Shown here piece by piece: positions 55,053 through 63,921 of a stretch of DNA of 64,000 nucleotides. This stretch comes from Leptolyngbya iicbica LK (GTDB lineage: Bacteria > Cyanobacteriota > Cyanobacteriia > Phormidesmidales > Phormidesmidaceae), in assembly GCF_004212215.1 (NCBI RefSeq), contig NZ_QVFV01000004.1:124001-188000 (forward strand), read 5' to 3'. Every line of letters starts with the position of its first letter. Positions within the stretch are counted from its first letter, which is position 1. Both the position numbers and the translations under genes were made by a program. The notes under the pieces were generated by a model. It saw only the letters and a list, made by a program, of their open reading frames with translations, did not search any database and was not told the DNA's origin.

Positions 55053-55649
55053 TTAATCGCCAAGATGTAAGTATCTTTCAAAGAATATTGAGACTGGACC
55101 AAACCTTGAATCTGCCAATGATGGATCTGCAAGAGGCATATTTCTCATTTCACGATACTCATCGAATTCTAAATAACCATTTCCTATCAACCTGCCAGTA
55201 AGTCGCCAGGAAAGAACTTGATCATTTAGTAGACTTGGATCGAATTCATGGAAGTCCAAGCGTAATCGATCCGAATTTGCCATGATCAAAATCTGATTTT
55301 TTCTTGGAAAAACAATAACAATAGGTGGTATTTTCATTGGAAAAGAAAAAGCAGCTTTCTTGGTAGAATTTATTAACATATATTGAACTTCTGTTTCATG
55401 AGCAGTAGTGAGATTGCCATCACATCTAGTTCCTATAGAATTTTGCAACTGTTCAACATGTGTAGGCAATCCTCTCAGTCTTTCACTTTGAATCTGAGAA
55501 GATTTTCCATAGAGTTCATTCGCTCTAGCTTTAGCTTGATTAAATATGACAGATTGACTACCCGTTACAACCCCACCTGAAGAAATGAAAGGTTCTCCTC
55601 TTGCAACAACTCCGTGTTTATAGTCTCTTTTAGGCTTTCTTGAAACCAT
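55053..55649 (-). CDS. Island protein of unknown family (198 residues)
   Basis: Soluble. The N-terminal half is basic and polar (VSRKPKRDYKHGVVARGEPF), the middle helical (FNQAKARANELYGKSSQIQS), and the C-terminal half beta-rich (IPPIVIVFPRKNQILIMANS, LSWRLTGRLIGNGYLEFDEY). No domain recognised. Immediately followed by the 272-residue gene without a gap. The arrangement suggests the two products act together. Confidence 0.6.
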   Translation of the reverse strand: MVSRKPKRDYKHGVVARGEPFISSGGVVTGSQSVIFNQAKARANELYGKSSQIQSERLRGLPTHVEQLQNSIGTRCDGNLTTAHETEVQYMLINSTKKAAFSFPMKIPPIVIVFPRKNQILIMANSDRLRLDFHEFDPSLLNDQVLSWRLTGRLIGNGYLEFDEYREMRNMPLADPSLADSRFGPVSIFFERYLHLGD

Positions 55650-55719
55650 TATCTATCTTTAGACTCCTAGTATGCATTTATCGACTAAAGCCAAAGGAAT
55701 TTATTCCCGAAATTCATAC

Positions 55720-55944
55720 TCATAACCACTGCTTTTTGGTCTCTTCAACCTGCTGAGTAGCCTCATGCAGGTTGCGAATTAATTTGAGACTATCAGCCGA
55801 TTTTTCTGTATCAACGTGCAAAGCTAATCCGCACATTGGGCAAACAATTGGTTCACCAGACAAGAGTATCGGTAGCGTCGTCGGAATTGAAAAATCACAT
55901 TCTGGACAGGGAACACCTTGCTGGTTAGTGGCTTGATTGGTCAT
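55720..55944 (-). CDS. Small zinc-ribbon protein
   Basis: 74 residues. Two CPxC knuckles, GVPCPECDFSI and EPIVCPMCGLALHV (spaced ~19 residues), form a zinc ribbon, followed by a C-terminal helix (ADSLKLIRNLHEATQQVEET). GAGAGG lies 4-10 bases before the ATG. Placed between the DUF2589 gene and the two unknown genes on the same strand, 54 and 70 bp away. The helix may bind a partner; function unknown. Confidence 0.7.
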   Translation of the reverse strand: MTNQATNQQGVPCPECDFSIPTTLPILLSGEPIVCPMCGLALHVDTEKSADSLKLIRNLHEATQQVEETKKQWL

Positions 55945-55998
55945 AATAACCTCTCAGATTGGCTTACAGTATATTGACTAAGGAGTATTTTGATACGG

Positions 55999-56580
55999 TT
56001 ATTCAGAAGATTTATTTTTGTCATCTTCCTTTGCTGGAGAAATACTGCTAATACCCTGATCCATGATTCGGAATAGAGCCTGCATCCCAACAGGAGTATC
56101 TGACTGCTTAAGATTAATCGTGACATGCATTGCGGTCTTTGAATCGCGGCTTGCCAGCCCTGCTTTAAACATCACCAACTCTGACTCAATAGCATTGTTC
56201 TGCCCTTTTTCTTTGGCAACACTAAGCGTGACTTTTGAGTCTAGTTTAACTGCATCATTAATTTCTACGGCGAAATCAATTTTTGCATCACTGATCTGCA
56301 TCGTAGGAATAGGGACGAGGGATATGACAGGAATTTCAACCTTGAAATTTAGGATCTCACCACCTACACTTATTTTGCTGTAGTTGAATGTCACCGTCTT
56401 TAGATCACCATAGTGGCGATCACCGTCAGTTGATCCTGATGAATCTTGAACAAATCCAATTCGCTCAATAAATTCAACTGTTGTTTGGGCAGCCTGAATT
56501 TCCGCGTCAACCATCGCTGACAAAGGTGCTCCAAGAATTTGATAAAGTGGGATTGATGTAATATCGGTAACGTCTGCCAT
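55999..56580 (-). CDS. DUF2589 protein, copy 2
   Basis: 193 residues from the ATG at 56580, seven bases after GAGGAG. N-terminal helix YQILGAPLSAMVDAEIQAAQ, then VEFIERIGF, then a beta domain with VEIPVISLVPIPTMQISDAK. It shares with copy 1 the pattern GxPLxAxxxAxxxAAxxxVEFI and the VPIPxxxIxD block. C-terminus ends in a charged tail (AKEDDKNKSSE). No signal peptide; probably cytosolic. Function of DUF2589 is not known to me. Confidence 0.82.
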   Translation of the reverse strand: MADVTDITSIPLYQILGAPLSAMVDAEIQAAQTTVEFIERIGFVQDSSGSTDGDRHYGDLKTVTFNYSKISVGGEILNFKVEIPVISLVPIPTMQISDAKIDFAVEINDAVKLDSKVTLSVAKEKGQNNAIESELVMFKAGLASRDSKTAMHVTINLKQSDTPVGMQALFRIMDQGISSISPAKEDDKNKSSE

Positions 56581-56620
56581 ACTCAATCTCCTCAGGGGTA
56601 TTCAAGGCAAATTTCTATTC

Positions 56621-57205
56621 TTAAATACTGTCTAGATTCAATGTAATCGAAATTGATGAGAGCACAGATTCAGGTAACTGCTTCAGTTCATCTGTCAGAA
56701 TTTCTACGTCAAGAGTTTCAAGATCATCTGTTAGCTCATTAGTTGAAATGTGCTCAACTTTAATTGACTTGAAGATGTCTACAGAGAATACGATTTTAGG
56801 TGTATCCTCTGTGAAAATTATCGCAGATGTCTTAATGCCATCGTCTGCAGAATCTACAAAGGATTCACCAGAAATAGTAACTTTCATCCCATCAGATACT
56901 TTGAGGGACATCTCATTCTCATTAGTACGAACTTTTAAAATCTCAGGAGTGTAGTTACCTTCCAAAAGCTCTTGACTCCTTCCCTGGTAGTTTGGTTGTT
57001 CATACAAAACAACTCTGTCAGCTTTAAGAAAAGCAAATTTGAGATCGAGCTTTATCTCTTTGATTTCTGCCTTAGGAACAGGAAGCAACCGTAACAATGA
57101 ATCCTCTTTGTAAGCAGCCTTGATTTCACGTGAATAAGCATCTGATGCAGCTTGTGCCCGGGTCAAATCAGTCAGAATGGAAGCAACAACCTTTTTTAAC
57201 TTCAT
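56621..57205 (-). CDS. DUF2589-related protein with beta/gamma-crystallin-like segment
   Basis: 194 residues. An N-terminal helix (VVASILTDLTRAQAASDAYS) precedes LLPVPKAEIKEIKLDLKFAF, which corresponds to the VPIPxxxIxDxxIxF block of the two neighbours. The following VVLYEQPNYQGRSQELLEGN matches the beta/gamma-crystallin Greek-key start (Y/F-x-x-x-x-[Y/F]-x-G). The rest is acidic and beta-rich. So it seems a divergent sibling of the DUF2589 proteins; crystallin-type folds often bind Ca2+. Lies 34-41 bp upstream of copy 2 and 129 bp downstream of copy 1. Confidence 0.65.
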   Translation of the reverse strand: MKLKKVVASILTDLTRAQAASDAYSREIKAAYKEDSLLRLLPVPKAEIKEIKLDLKFAFLKADRVVLYEQPNYQGRSQELLEGNYTPEILKVRTNENEMSLKVSDGMKVTISGESFVDSADDGIKTSAIIFTEDTPKIVFSVDIFKSIKVEHISTNELTDDLETLDVEILTDELKQLPESVLSSISITLNLDSI

Positions 57206-57334
57206 TCTAGTTTCTAACCCTGGATGAACCTAGTTTTATTCGAAAACCAAAGCGAATGCAGACAGAACCATTGTTGCTGCTCAGCTTCTGTATGTTGTGG
57301 AAAATACGATTATATTGACCAATCAACATCTCGT

Positions 57335-57952
57335 TTATTTATCAGCCTGACTATTGATACTCTGACTCAAAAGCTGAAGGACAGACTCCATGCCTTTAGG
57401 TAAACTATCGTTCACAGCATGAATATAAATATCCATCGTATATTCGACCGAATATCTTGAGTCTCGGGCTGAGGTACTATCTTTCTTGGCTGAGTAACCA
57501 GCCGAGAAGCTAGCTTCGACGCTTGCTGGTCCCCAACCATATTTACCCGTGACGTTCCCTTTTACGTCAGTTTCTGATTGATTCTGCGACGTATCTTTAG
57601 AAGAACTTTCAGCACTGATGTTTGCTTTGAACTGAATCGTCATATCATCAATGCGGATATAGGGGATAGGGACGATCGTTAGCAGTGGAACTTCTAAAGT
57701 AGCTTTCTTGAAAGTGACCTCTTTTGAGGTCGCATCTACACTCTTCTGCATGTAGCTGAAGTTGATCATCTGCACATCGGCAGTTGGGTTGCCATCTTCA
57801 TCAAGCTTAAACGCAACAGACTTAATGAATTCGACAGATGACCTTGCTGCTTTTGCTTGAGCTTCGATCGCGGCAACTAAAGGACCACCGATAAGGTTCC
57901 CAAATGGGAGTGCGCCTAGCTGCTGAGTTGCCTCATCTTGAATGATAGCCAT
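57335..57952 (-). CDS. DUF2589 protein, copy 1
   Basis: 205 residues. N-terminal helix GNLIGGPLVAAIEAQAKAAR with VEFIKSVAF, then MINFSYMQKSVDATSKEVTF and LEVPLLTIVPIPYIRIDDMT. A Ser/Gly-rich insert (VKGNVTGKYGWGPASVEASF) lies in the second half, then a C-terminal helix. No signal peptide. First gene of the minus-strand row; AAGGA lies about 11 bases before the ATG. The AraC-type gene ends 143 bp upstream on the same strand. Confidence 0.85.
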   Translation of the reverse strand: MAIIQDEATQQLGALPFGNLIGGPLVAAIEAQAKAARSSVEFIKSVAFKLDEDGNPTADVQMINFSYMQKSVDATSKEVTFKKATLEVPLLTIVPIPYIRIDDMTIQFKANISAESSSKDTSQNQSETDVKGNVTGKYGWGPASVEASFSAGYSAKKDSTSARDSRYSVEYTMDIYIHAVNDSLPKGMESVLQLLSQSINSQADK

Positions 57953-58095
57953 CGTTTTAGTCCTTTTTACTTACCATCGAGTAAATCAAGCCTTGTACAG
58001 CGTATTTTTTGCTTACAGAACTTAAGCTGACCGTTAGAGTAAATTAAGGACATTGGCGAAATCTTGCACCGGATTGCTGCTTTTGCACAAAATTG

Positions 58096-59034
58096 CTATG
58101 ACTTAGAAAATTTTTTTGGAGTCACGCCCGTCAATCGCTTGAAGTGTCGATTGAGATGGCTCTGATGGGTGAAGCCGCAGGCAACAGCTACCTCTGAAAT
58201 TCCCATCTTGCCGTCTTTTAGCAACCGCTTTGCCCGCTCTACCCGCTGTTGAATCACGTATTGATGAGGAGTCAAGCCCGTCGATCGCTTGAAGGATCGG
58301 CAAAAGTGATAGACGCTGAGTTGAGCGATCGCTGCTAGTTTGTCTAAACTCAATTCCTGGTCTAGATGGTCATTGATATAGTCAGTTACCCATTTCAGTT
58401 GCTTGGGAGACAAGCCACCCGAATGGTGAATAGGTTTATGGCTATGCGCAGAATAGTTTCTCAGTAGGTGAACCGCTAGAGCAGTTGCCATGGTCTCCGC
58501 ATACAGCTTTCCGCCAGGGCGATGAGACTCTAGATCGGCTTTGAGCGCTAGCCCAATCTGCAGAATGAGGGGATCGTAGAGGGGTTCTTGGGGCAGTAAC
58601 TCAACCTGATCAATGGCTAGCAATTCTGCGGCATCGCGAGTCAGTAACTCTGGCTTCAAACTGATAGCAAATCCTTCGTGCGGCCGATCCCATGCGCCCC
58701 AATGATTGTGTTGCATCGGCACAAGAGACATGCCGCCATGAAAGAGCATCTGCCGTTGTGTCTGACCATTGGCAATGCCGTCGATTTGCCAATCGAACTG
58801 GAAACCCTGTCCCAGGGTAACCGCGATCGCATAGTGATCAAAACAAAGCTTTGGGGTTTCTCCCGGCTGAGGGAGGTCATAACACTCCAAGCTGACACTG
58901 CTCCACTCTGTTTCATCACTCGCCAATGTAGCGGGTAGTGGAAGTTGGTCAGAATATCGTGGCGGAGAATCAAGCTCGTCATGAGGCTGGCTTTGCTCAG
59001 AGTCTGATGGCGAGTTCGAGAGCGATCGCGACAT
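58096..59034 (-). CDS. AraC-family transcriptional regulator
   Basis: 312 residues. The N-terminal ~200 residues form a cupin-like sensing domain (FDHYAIAVTLGQGFQFDW, GGMSLVPMQHNHWGAWD). The C-terminal ~100 residues hold the two helix-turn-helix motifs of AraC/XylS: LSLDKLAAIAQLSVYHFCRS with FKRSTGLTPHQYV, and ISEVAVACGFTHQSHLNRHF with KRLTGVTPKKF. HIP1 octamers occur in it, so it belongs to the core background rather than the AT-rich island. It could regulate the island row that starts 143 bp downstream, or its own gene. Confidence 0.92.
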   Translation of the reverse strand: MSRSLSNSPSDSEQSQPHDELDSPPRYSDQLPLPATLASDETEWSSVSLECYDLPQPGETPKLCFDHYAIAVTLGQGFQFDWQIDGIANGQTQRQMLFHGGMSLVPMQHNHWGAWDRPHEGFAISLKPELLTRDAAELLAIDQVELLPQEPLYDPLILQIGLALKADLESHRPGGKLYAETMATALAVHLLRNYSAHSHKPIHHSGGLSPKQLKWVTDYINDHLDQELSLDKLAAIAQLSVYHFCRSFKRSTGLTPHQYVIQQRVERAKRLLKDGKMGISEVAVACGFTHQSHLNRHFKRLTGVTPKKFSKS

Positions 59035-59338
59035 TCATGCACCTTCTTTTCTCCACCAGTCATTGGCCGTGGAGCATTTGATTCCTGAGAATCAATTATT
59101 TATCAATTATTGCCACAGACAATCTGTGTTGAGGAATTCAAAATGGTCGATTGCCTTCAAGGACAAATGCAAGATCTTTATGCAGAGCCAGCTAACTATG
59201 CATTCAAAGTCATATCTGCTATTTGCCCCCGCAGTTATACAGCAAATTTGATGGCTAATTCAGGGGCTTGGGAGTGTTAGCGGTCACAAGTGCTGGATAA
59301 CATCCCCTGCGAAGGCTTTAATCCATGATCAATTTGCC
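59035..59338. other. Intergenic region, nothing assigned
   Basis: 304 bp, AT-rich in its first 200 bp. A 62-codon frame on the plus strand (59063-59251) has no ribosome site and no recognisable product. No RNA gene or terminator was recognised. Confidence 0.3.
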
Positions 59339-60757
59339 TCAAGGCTGAATGGTCACGATCGCTCGCTGATATCGAGTCAATGCGGGCTCTCCCTGATCGG
59401 TCACTTCCAGAATGACGTGTACCGTTTCGGGTTCTTGCACCTCAGGGGCGGTAAAGCTGGCTTGTGGGCGATCGGCATTTTGCAGGGCGATGGGGTCGGG
59501 ATAACTGCCCGCTTCTGCATAGATCCACCACTGATAGGTCAGATTGTCACCATCGGGGTCGCTGGTTTCAGCGGCATCCAAATTGATCGCGTCGCCACTG
59601 CGCACGGTGCGATCGAGCTCTCCGGCAATCACGGGCGCTGGCGGGTGGTTCACCGCGGCATAGTCACCTATGGCCCAGTCCATCCGTGCCGCAAAATCAT
59701 TTTGGATTTGCGGTAGCCAGCGCCAGAGCGGTTTTAAGGCGTCGCCATCATCCTGGGCGTCGCGCCAAAAGTTGGGATGCTCCGGGTCTGATGGCACAAA
59801 CCGTCCGCCCCAGCCGCCATAGGCCAGGTTTTCTGAGCTGCGCAGCCCCGTATCGATGAGATGGAAAAAGGCGGGGGAATCGCCCTCGCTAAAGTACGCT
59901 TGGGGATACGCCGCTCCCAAGGGGCCGTGCCCTTCCTTCACGTTGGTTCGCATCCACTCAGGGCTAAACATCGGATCGTCAGAGTAGGGATGCCCCTGAT
60001 GGTCGTAGTTAATGGCGGTGAACTGATAGTTCAGCACCAGGGGCACCTCAGGAAATTCATCGCGAATCCACCAGATAGTCTCGTCCTGGTCGGAAATGGC
60101 GTAGATGCGGGCTTTGGCGATCGCCCGCTCAACTTCATCCACACTGTAAGATTCCCGCAGTCGCCAGAGTGCTTGGGCAATGGTGTTGGTGCCGCCCCAG
60201 GCTTGGAGCCAAACCGGGCGAGGATCGTCATCCAAAAGCACATCAATGATGTGCTGCGAGCCTGGTGTGTCATTTTCAGGCCCGACCTCGTGCAGTCTCT
60301 GCCGATCTTCGTTACCCAGCATAACGAGGGCTTGCAGATCAGCCGCCGCTGGATAACGCGGATCGTGCTGCAACAGATTGGGGCGAATTTGGGCGTATTT
60401 TTCAATCAAGTCGGTGATCCAGCCTGTGCCGTGGCCGTCCTGCTGCCACACGGAGTTCGTAGCGATGATGCCCTCGACGTCAAAGTCCGTGGTGTAAAGC
60501 AGAAAGCGGACAAACGAGCTGCGGTCATCCACTTCACCGTCTGTGGTGACAATGGTTCTGGGTTGCATGGTGGGATTGAGCGATCGCGGCGGGAGGTCGT
60601 TTTGTGCGGTTGCGCGACAACTCCCACCGAGGCTGATCAACCCCATCGCTGGTACGGCCAACAAGCGGCCCCAACGCCAACGGCGGGTGTCGATGATCGG
60701 GCGAGGTGGCCGCAGGCAACGTGACAGCAATCGACGAAGGCTTGATTGATCCAGCAT
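59339..60757 (-). CDS. Exported DUF1593 (nucleoside hydrolase-like) protein with Ig/PKD-type tail
   Basis: 472 residues from the ATG at 60757, chosen because AGGAG lies seven bases upstream (the frame extends to 60811). N-terminal export signal (RLLAVPAMGLISLGGS). The DUF1593 domain resembles nucleoside hydrolases: RTIVTTDGEVDDRSSFVRFL supplies the Asp cluster that binds Ca2+, then VWLQAWGGTNTIAQAL. The last ~90 residues are a PKD/cadherin-like beta domain (LDAAETSDPDGDNLTYQWWI). Probably periplasmic or surface-bound; substrate unknown, possibly a glycoside. Confidence 0.82.
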   Translation of the reverse strand: MLDQSSLRRLLSRCLRPPRPIIDTRRWRWGRLLAVPAMGLISLGGSCRATAQNDLPPRSLNPTMQPRTIVTTDGEVDDRSSFVRFLLYTTDFDVEGIIATNSVWQQDGHGTGWITDLIEKYAQIRPNLLQHDPRYPAAADLQALVMLGNEDRQRLHEVGPENDTPGSQHIIDVLLDDDPRPVWLQAWGGTNTIAQALWRLRESYSVDEVERAIAKARIYAISDQDETIWWIRDEFPEVPLVLNYQFTAINYDHQGHPYSDDPMFSPEWMRTNVKEGHGPLGAAYPQAYFSEGDSPAFFHLIDTGLRSSENLAYGGWGGRFVPSDPEHPNFWRDAQDDGDALKPLWRWLPQIQNDFAARMDWAIGDYAAVNHPPAPVIAGELDRTVRSGDAINLDAAETSDPDGDNLTYQWWIYAEAGSYPDPIALQNADRPQASFTAPEVQEPETVHVILEVTDQGEPALTRYQRAIVTIQP

Positions 60758-60891
60758 GTCTGAACTCCTACTTGCTTGCTGTAACCGAATGCGTGGTAGA
60801 CTCACCCGCACCGTTAGACGAGCACAATCTGTCTCGACCTGACCTGACCCATCCAGTCAAACCAACGAGACTGACTGACGTTGGCTCCCGC

Positions 60892-62970
60892 TCAACTGGG
60901 GCGTTGTTGGCTGGTTTCGAGTTGCGATCGCAGCATTTCCCAATCAGTGGCGGGGGCTTTGCAATACAGCCCTTCGCACACCATGCCAACGGCACTGGTC
61001 GGCAAGTCAGCATCCGCGAGAAAGACCGCAGTCGGCGTGTATTGAGCCACGAGAGCGGCAATCTTATCTGCCGAAGTTCTGACTAAGGTGGCGTGTCGGA
61101 ACCAGTCCAAGGCCGTGAAGAGAGAGGGGCAAGCGCGGGGAATTTGCGCCATCACCGCGCCAAAGGCTTGCAGACCCTTTTCAGTCCGATCCAGATAAGT
61201 GAGGTCGCCCGTTAACAGCGACAGTTTCACCAAATTGGCGATCGCAATGCCGTTGGCAGCGGGCACAGCGCTGTCTTGATAGGTGCGTTCGCGCACGAGC
61301 AGTGAGTCGCTGGCATCCGACGCGGTGTTGTAATAGCCCGCCAGCTCATCACTCCACAGCCAATTGTCAAATTCAGTTTGAACGGCGATCGCTTTTTGCA
61401 ACCAGTCCACCTGAGGGGCGGCATCGGGCCAGTGATACGCCGCTTGATGGAGATCCAGCAGCGCTTTGATCAACAGGGCATAATCTTCAGATTGCGCCAG
61501 CACGGAGGGTTGCCCCTCATAATTGAGGCGGTGCAGGCGACCGGCAACCCACTGCTGTTGCAAAATGAAGCTCGCTGCCTGGGTGGCCATGTCATAAGCA
61601 GGGAGATCGCCCCACACCGCCGCTACTCGCGCCAACCCCGAAATCATGAGACTATTCCAGGCGACAATCATTTTGGTGTCAGTAACCGCCGGAATGCGCC
61701 CCGCCCAAGGCTGGGTTTTGGCGGCCTGATTATCGCGCGCCGGAGGAAAGGTGTTGAGGCTGTTGCTAGCGGCCCCATAGCGGCTGTGGAAAAGGGTCGC
61801 TAACGCCGTCTCAGTAGTATCCAACAGCGGTCCCGGTTGTCGCCGTTGCAGTACATTCTTCCCTTCAAAGTTGCCGGCCACGCTCATCGTAAAATCTTCG
61901 CCCAGGGCGTTGAGTTCGTCCTCTGACAGGGTTTGCTGCAGCTCGGCGTAAGACCACACGTAAAACGCGCCTTCTTCCGGCTCGGCATCGTCGGGGGTGA
62001 CAAAGCTGTCGGCATCTTGGGCGGCGTAAAAATATCCTGCCGGACTGGTCATTTCTCGCTGCAGCCAGGTTTTGGTAAGGGCGATCGCCCGCTCAAAGGC
62101 GGGTTCGTGCAGTCCTAGACTCCACAGTTCCGCCAGATATTCCACAATCTGGCCGTTGTCGTACAGCATTTTTTCAAAATGGGGCACGGTCCATGTCGGG
62201 TCCACGGTGTAGCGATGAAACCCCCCACCCACATGGTCAAAAATGCCGCCCAACGTCAAATCTAAGCCTCGTTGCTGGCACACTTCCAACGAGTCAGGCT
62301 GGGTCTCGCCCAAAATATTAAAGCGTCCCCCTCGCAGCGCCGCCAGCGCGTAGGGCATCATCGGAAAGCGCGTGCCGTTATCCGTCGGGGCTAAGACCTG
62401 GGCACACAAACCGACTCCCCGCTCAAATAGCTCTTGACTTAAATCTTCACTCGCGGGCAGGGTCGCCGACTGCTGCAGATTTTTGAGAATCTCGGCTTTG
62501 ACCGCGGTCAGCTTTTCGGTCTCGGTATCGAAATATTGTCGAAGGGCGTGCAGCACTTGCAGAAAGCCTGGTCGCCCATATTTTTGTTCGGGCGGAAAAT
62601 AGGTGCCCCCGTAGAACGGCACCAGGTCGTCTGGTGACAGAAAAATGTTCAGCGGCCAGCCCCCCTGACCCACCATCATTTGCAGCGCTTGCATGTAGAT
62701 GCTGTCGATGTCGGGGCGTTCTTCGCGATCGACTTTGATGGGTAAAAAGTGCTCGTTGAGGTAAGCGGCGATCGTGGCATTCGAAAAGGCTTCGCCTTCC
62801 ATCACCGTGCACCAGTGACAGCTGGAATAGCCGATCGATAGAAAGATGGGCTTCCCTTCACGGCGAGCGGTGGCTAACGCTTCCTCGCACCAAGGCCACC
62901 AATCTACCGGATTATCGGCATGTTTGCGCAGATATAGACTCTGGGCATGGGCAAGACGGTTAGACATCAC
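60892..62970 (-). CDS. DUF255 thioredoxin-domain protein (YyaL/SSP411 family)
   Basis: 692 residues, full length. N-terminal thioredoxin-like domain with the family start NRLAHAQSLYLRKHADNPVD and CHWC (SSCHWCTVMEGE), then KVDREERPDIDSIYMQALQM and GGWPLNIFLSPD. The C-terminal ~450 residues form an (alpha/alpha)6 barrel related to N-acylglucosamine 2-epimerases (HVGGGFHRYTVDPTWTVPHF). No signal peptide. Role unknown; the whole-length architecture is widely conserved in bacteria and eukaryotes. Confidence 0.93.
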   Translation of the reverse strand: MMSNRLAHAQSLYLRKHADNPVDWWPWCEEALATARREGKPIFLSIGYSSCHWCTVMEGEAFSNATIAAYLNEHFLPIKVDREERPDIDSIYMQALQMMVGQGGWPLNIFLSPDDLVPFYGGTYFPPEQKYGRPGFLQVLHALRQYFDTETEKLTAVKAEILKNLQQSATLPASEDLSQELFERGVGLCAQVLAPTDNGTRFPMMPYALAALRGGRFNILGETQPDSLEVCQQRGLDLTLGGIFDHVGGGFHRYTVDPTWTVPHFEKMLYDNGQIVEYLAELWSLGLHEPAFERAIALTKTWLQREMTSPAGYFYAAQDADSFVTPDDAEPEEGAFYVWSYAELQQTLSEDELNALGEDFTMSVAGNFEGKNVLQRRQPGPLLDTTETALATLFHSRYGAASNSLNTFPPARDNQAAKTQPWAGRIPAVTDTKMIVAWNSLMISGLARVAAVWGDLPAYDMATQAASFILQQQWVAGRLHRLNYEGQPSVLAQSEDYALLIKALLDLHQAAYHWPDAAPQVDWLQKAIAVQTEFDNWLWSDELAGYYNTASDASDSLLVRERTYQDSAVPAANGIAIANLVKLSLLTGDLTYLDRTEKGLQAFGAVMAQIPRACPSLFTALDWFRHATLVRTSADKIAALVAQYTPTAVFLADADLPTSAVGMVCEGLYCKAPATDWEMLRSQLETSQQRPS

Positions 62971-63003
62971 AAACTTGGGGACGCATCCCCCACAATCTAG
63001 CGT

Positions 63004-63729
63004 CTAAACACACCCATCGGGCCAGGTGACGGCAGGAAATTGCCCCGCCCGATATTGCACGACCTTGCCGTCAGCATCGGTTTCGAAGACTAGCCGGAAG
63101 AGGGCCAGTTCGGGATCTTGGGGTGTCAGGGTCAGAAACTCGCCTTGGGTATAAGGGTTGGGTGTGGCCTCGATTTGGCCCGGATACAGTTCGTCAATGT
63201 CTTTTAAAGTCGAGCCGATCTTGGCTCCACTCACGGTGGCTAGGGAACTGCCTGGCCATACATCAATGCGAATCACGCGGTTATCCACCACCATAAATCC
63301 CAGCGCTTGGGAGACCGAATCAGGCTGGTAGTAGGCGCAGTCGCCGCCCACATTGCTGCCAATCGGCACGAGCGGCAGACCCAGCGCATCGGTGGCTTCT
63401 TCCAAGGTCATGCCAATTTGGATAGGGCCAATGCCAGTCAAGCGAACTTCCGCGTCTTGGAAAACCGATTCTTCGACTAAAATTTCAGGATTGCTGGCGG
63501 CGATCGCTCGTTTCATTAAAGGCAAGTACAGCAATGACTTGGCGGCTGAGCCGAGCGGCTGCAAAGCGTTGGACACGGTTGATTGATCCGCCTGATCGAC
63601 AGGGGTCAAGGTCGGTCTGCTTGAGGCCGGGACGGCAGGAGCAGTGGCGCTGGAATGGTGCGTCATAATGGCACCAATGCCGACCAAGCTTAACAGTGCC
63701 GCTGCACCAACTAAGGAAACTTTGCTCAT
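63004..63729 (-). CDS. Hypothetical exported protein
   Basis: 241 residues. Signal peptide or anchor at 5-22 (SLVGAAALLSLVGIGAIM), low-complexity Ala/Pro/Ser linker, helical segment, and a C-terminal domain with IGPIQIGMTLEEATDALGLP, followed by a YYQPD segment and WPGSSLATVSGAKIGSTLKD. The pattern xIxxGMTxxEaxxaLG is reminiscent of small SmpA/BamE-like or PASTA-like secreted domains, but I cannot place it. Two Cys residues may form a disulfide. Stop lies 33 bp before the start of the DUF255 gene, so the two may be co-transcribed. Confidence 0.65.
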   Translation of the reverse strand: MSKVSLVGAAALLSLVGIGAIMTHHSSATAPAVPASSRPTLTPVDQADQSTVSNALQPLGSAAKSLLYLPLMKRAIAASNPEILVEESVFQDAEVRLTGIGPIQIGMTLEEATDALGLPLVPIGSNVGGDCAYYQPDSVSQALGFMVVDNRVIRIDVWPGSSLATVSGAKIGSTLKDIDELYPGQIEATPNPYTQGEFLTLTPQDPELALFRLVFETDADGKVVQYRAGQFPAVTWPDGCV

Positions 63730-63921
63730 AGGGCTTCCGACACAACTAGCAGTTTACATCTTGAAACAGGGAACATTAGACTCTTTTAACCGATTACCTC
63801 CCCTTTTGTCAGTCAAATGCCAACATTTTTCCGCATAAATACCTAAAAATCGGTCGATTAATTCCTCAATTCTCTCGCCCAATTCCCCATTCACTTGCTG
63901 CTTTAGGTCCAGGATTTAGAC

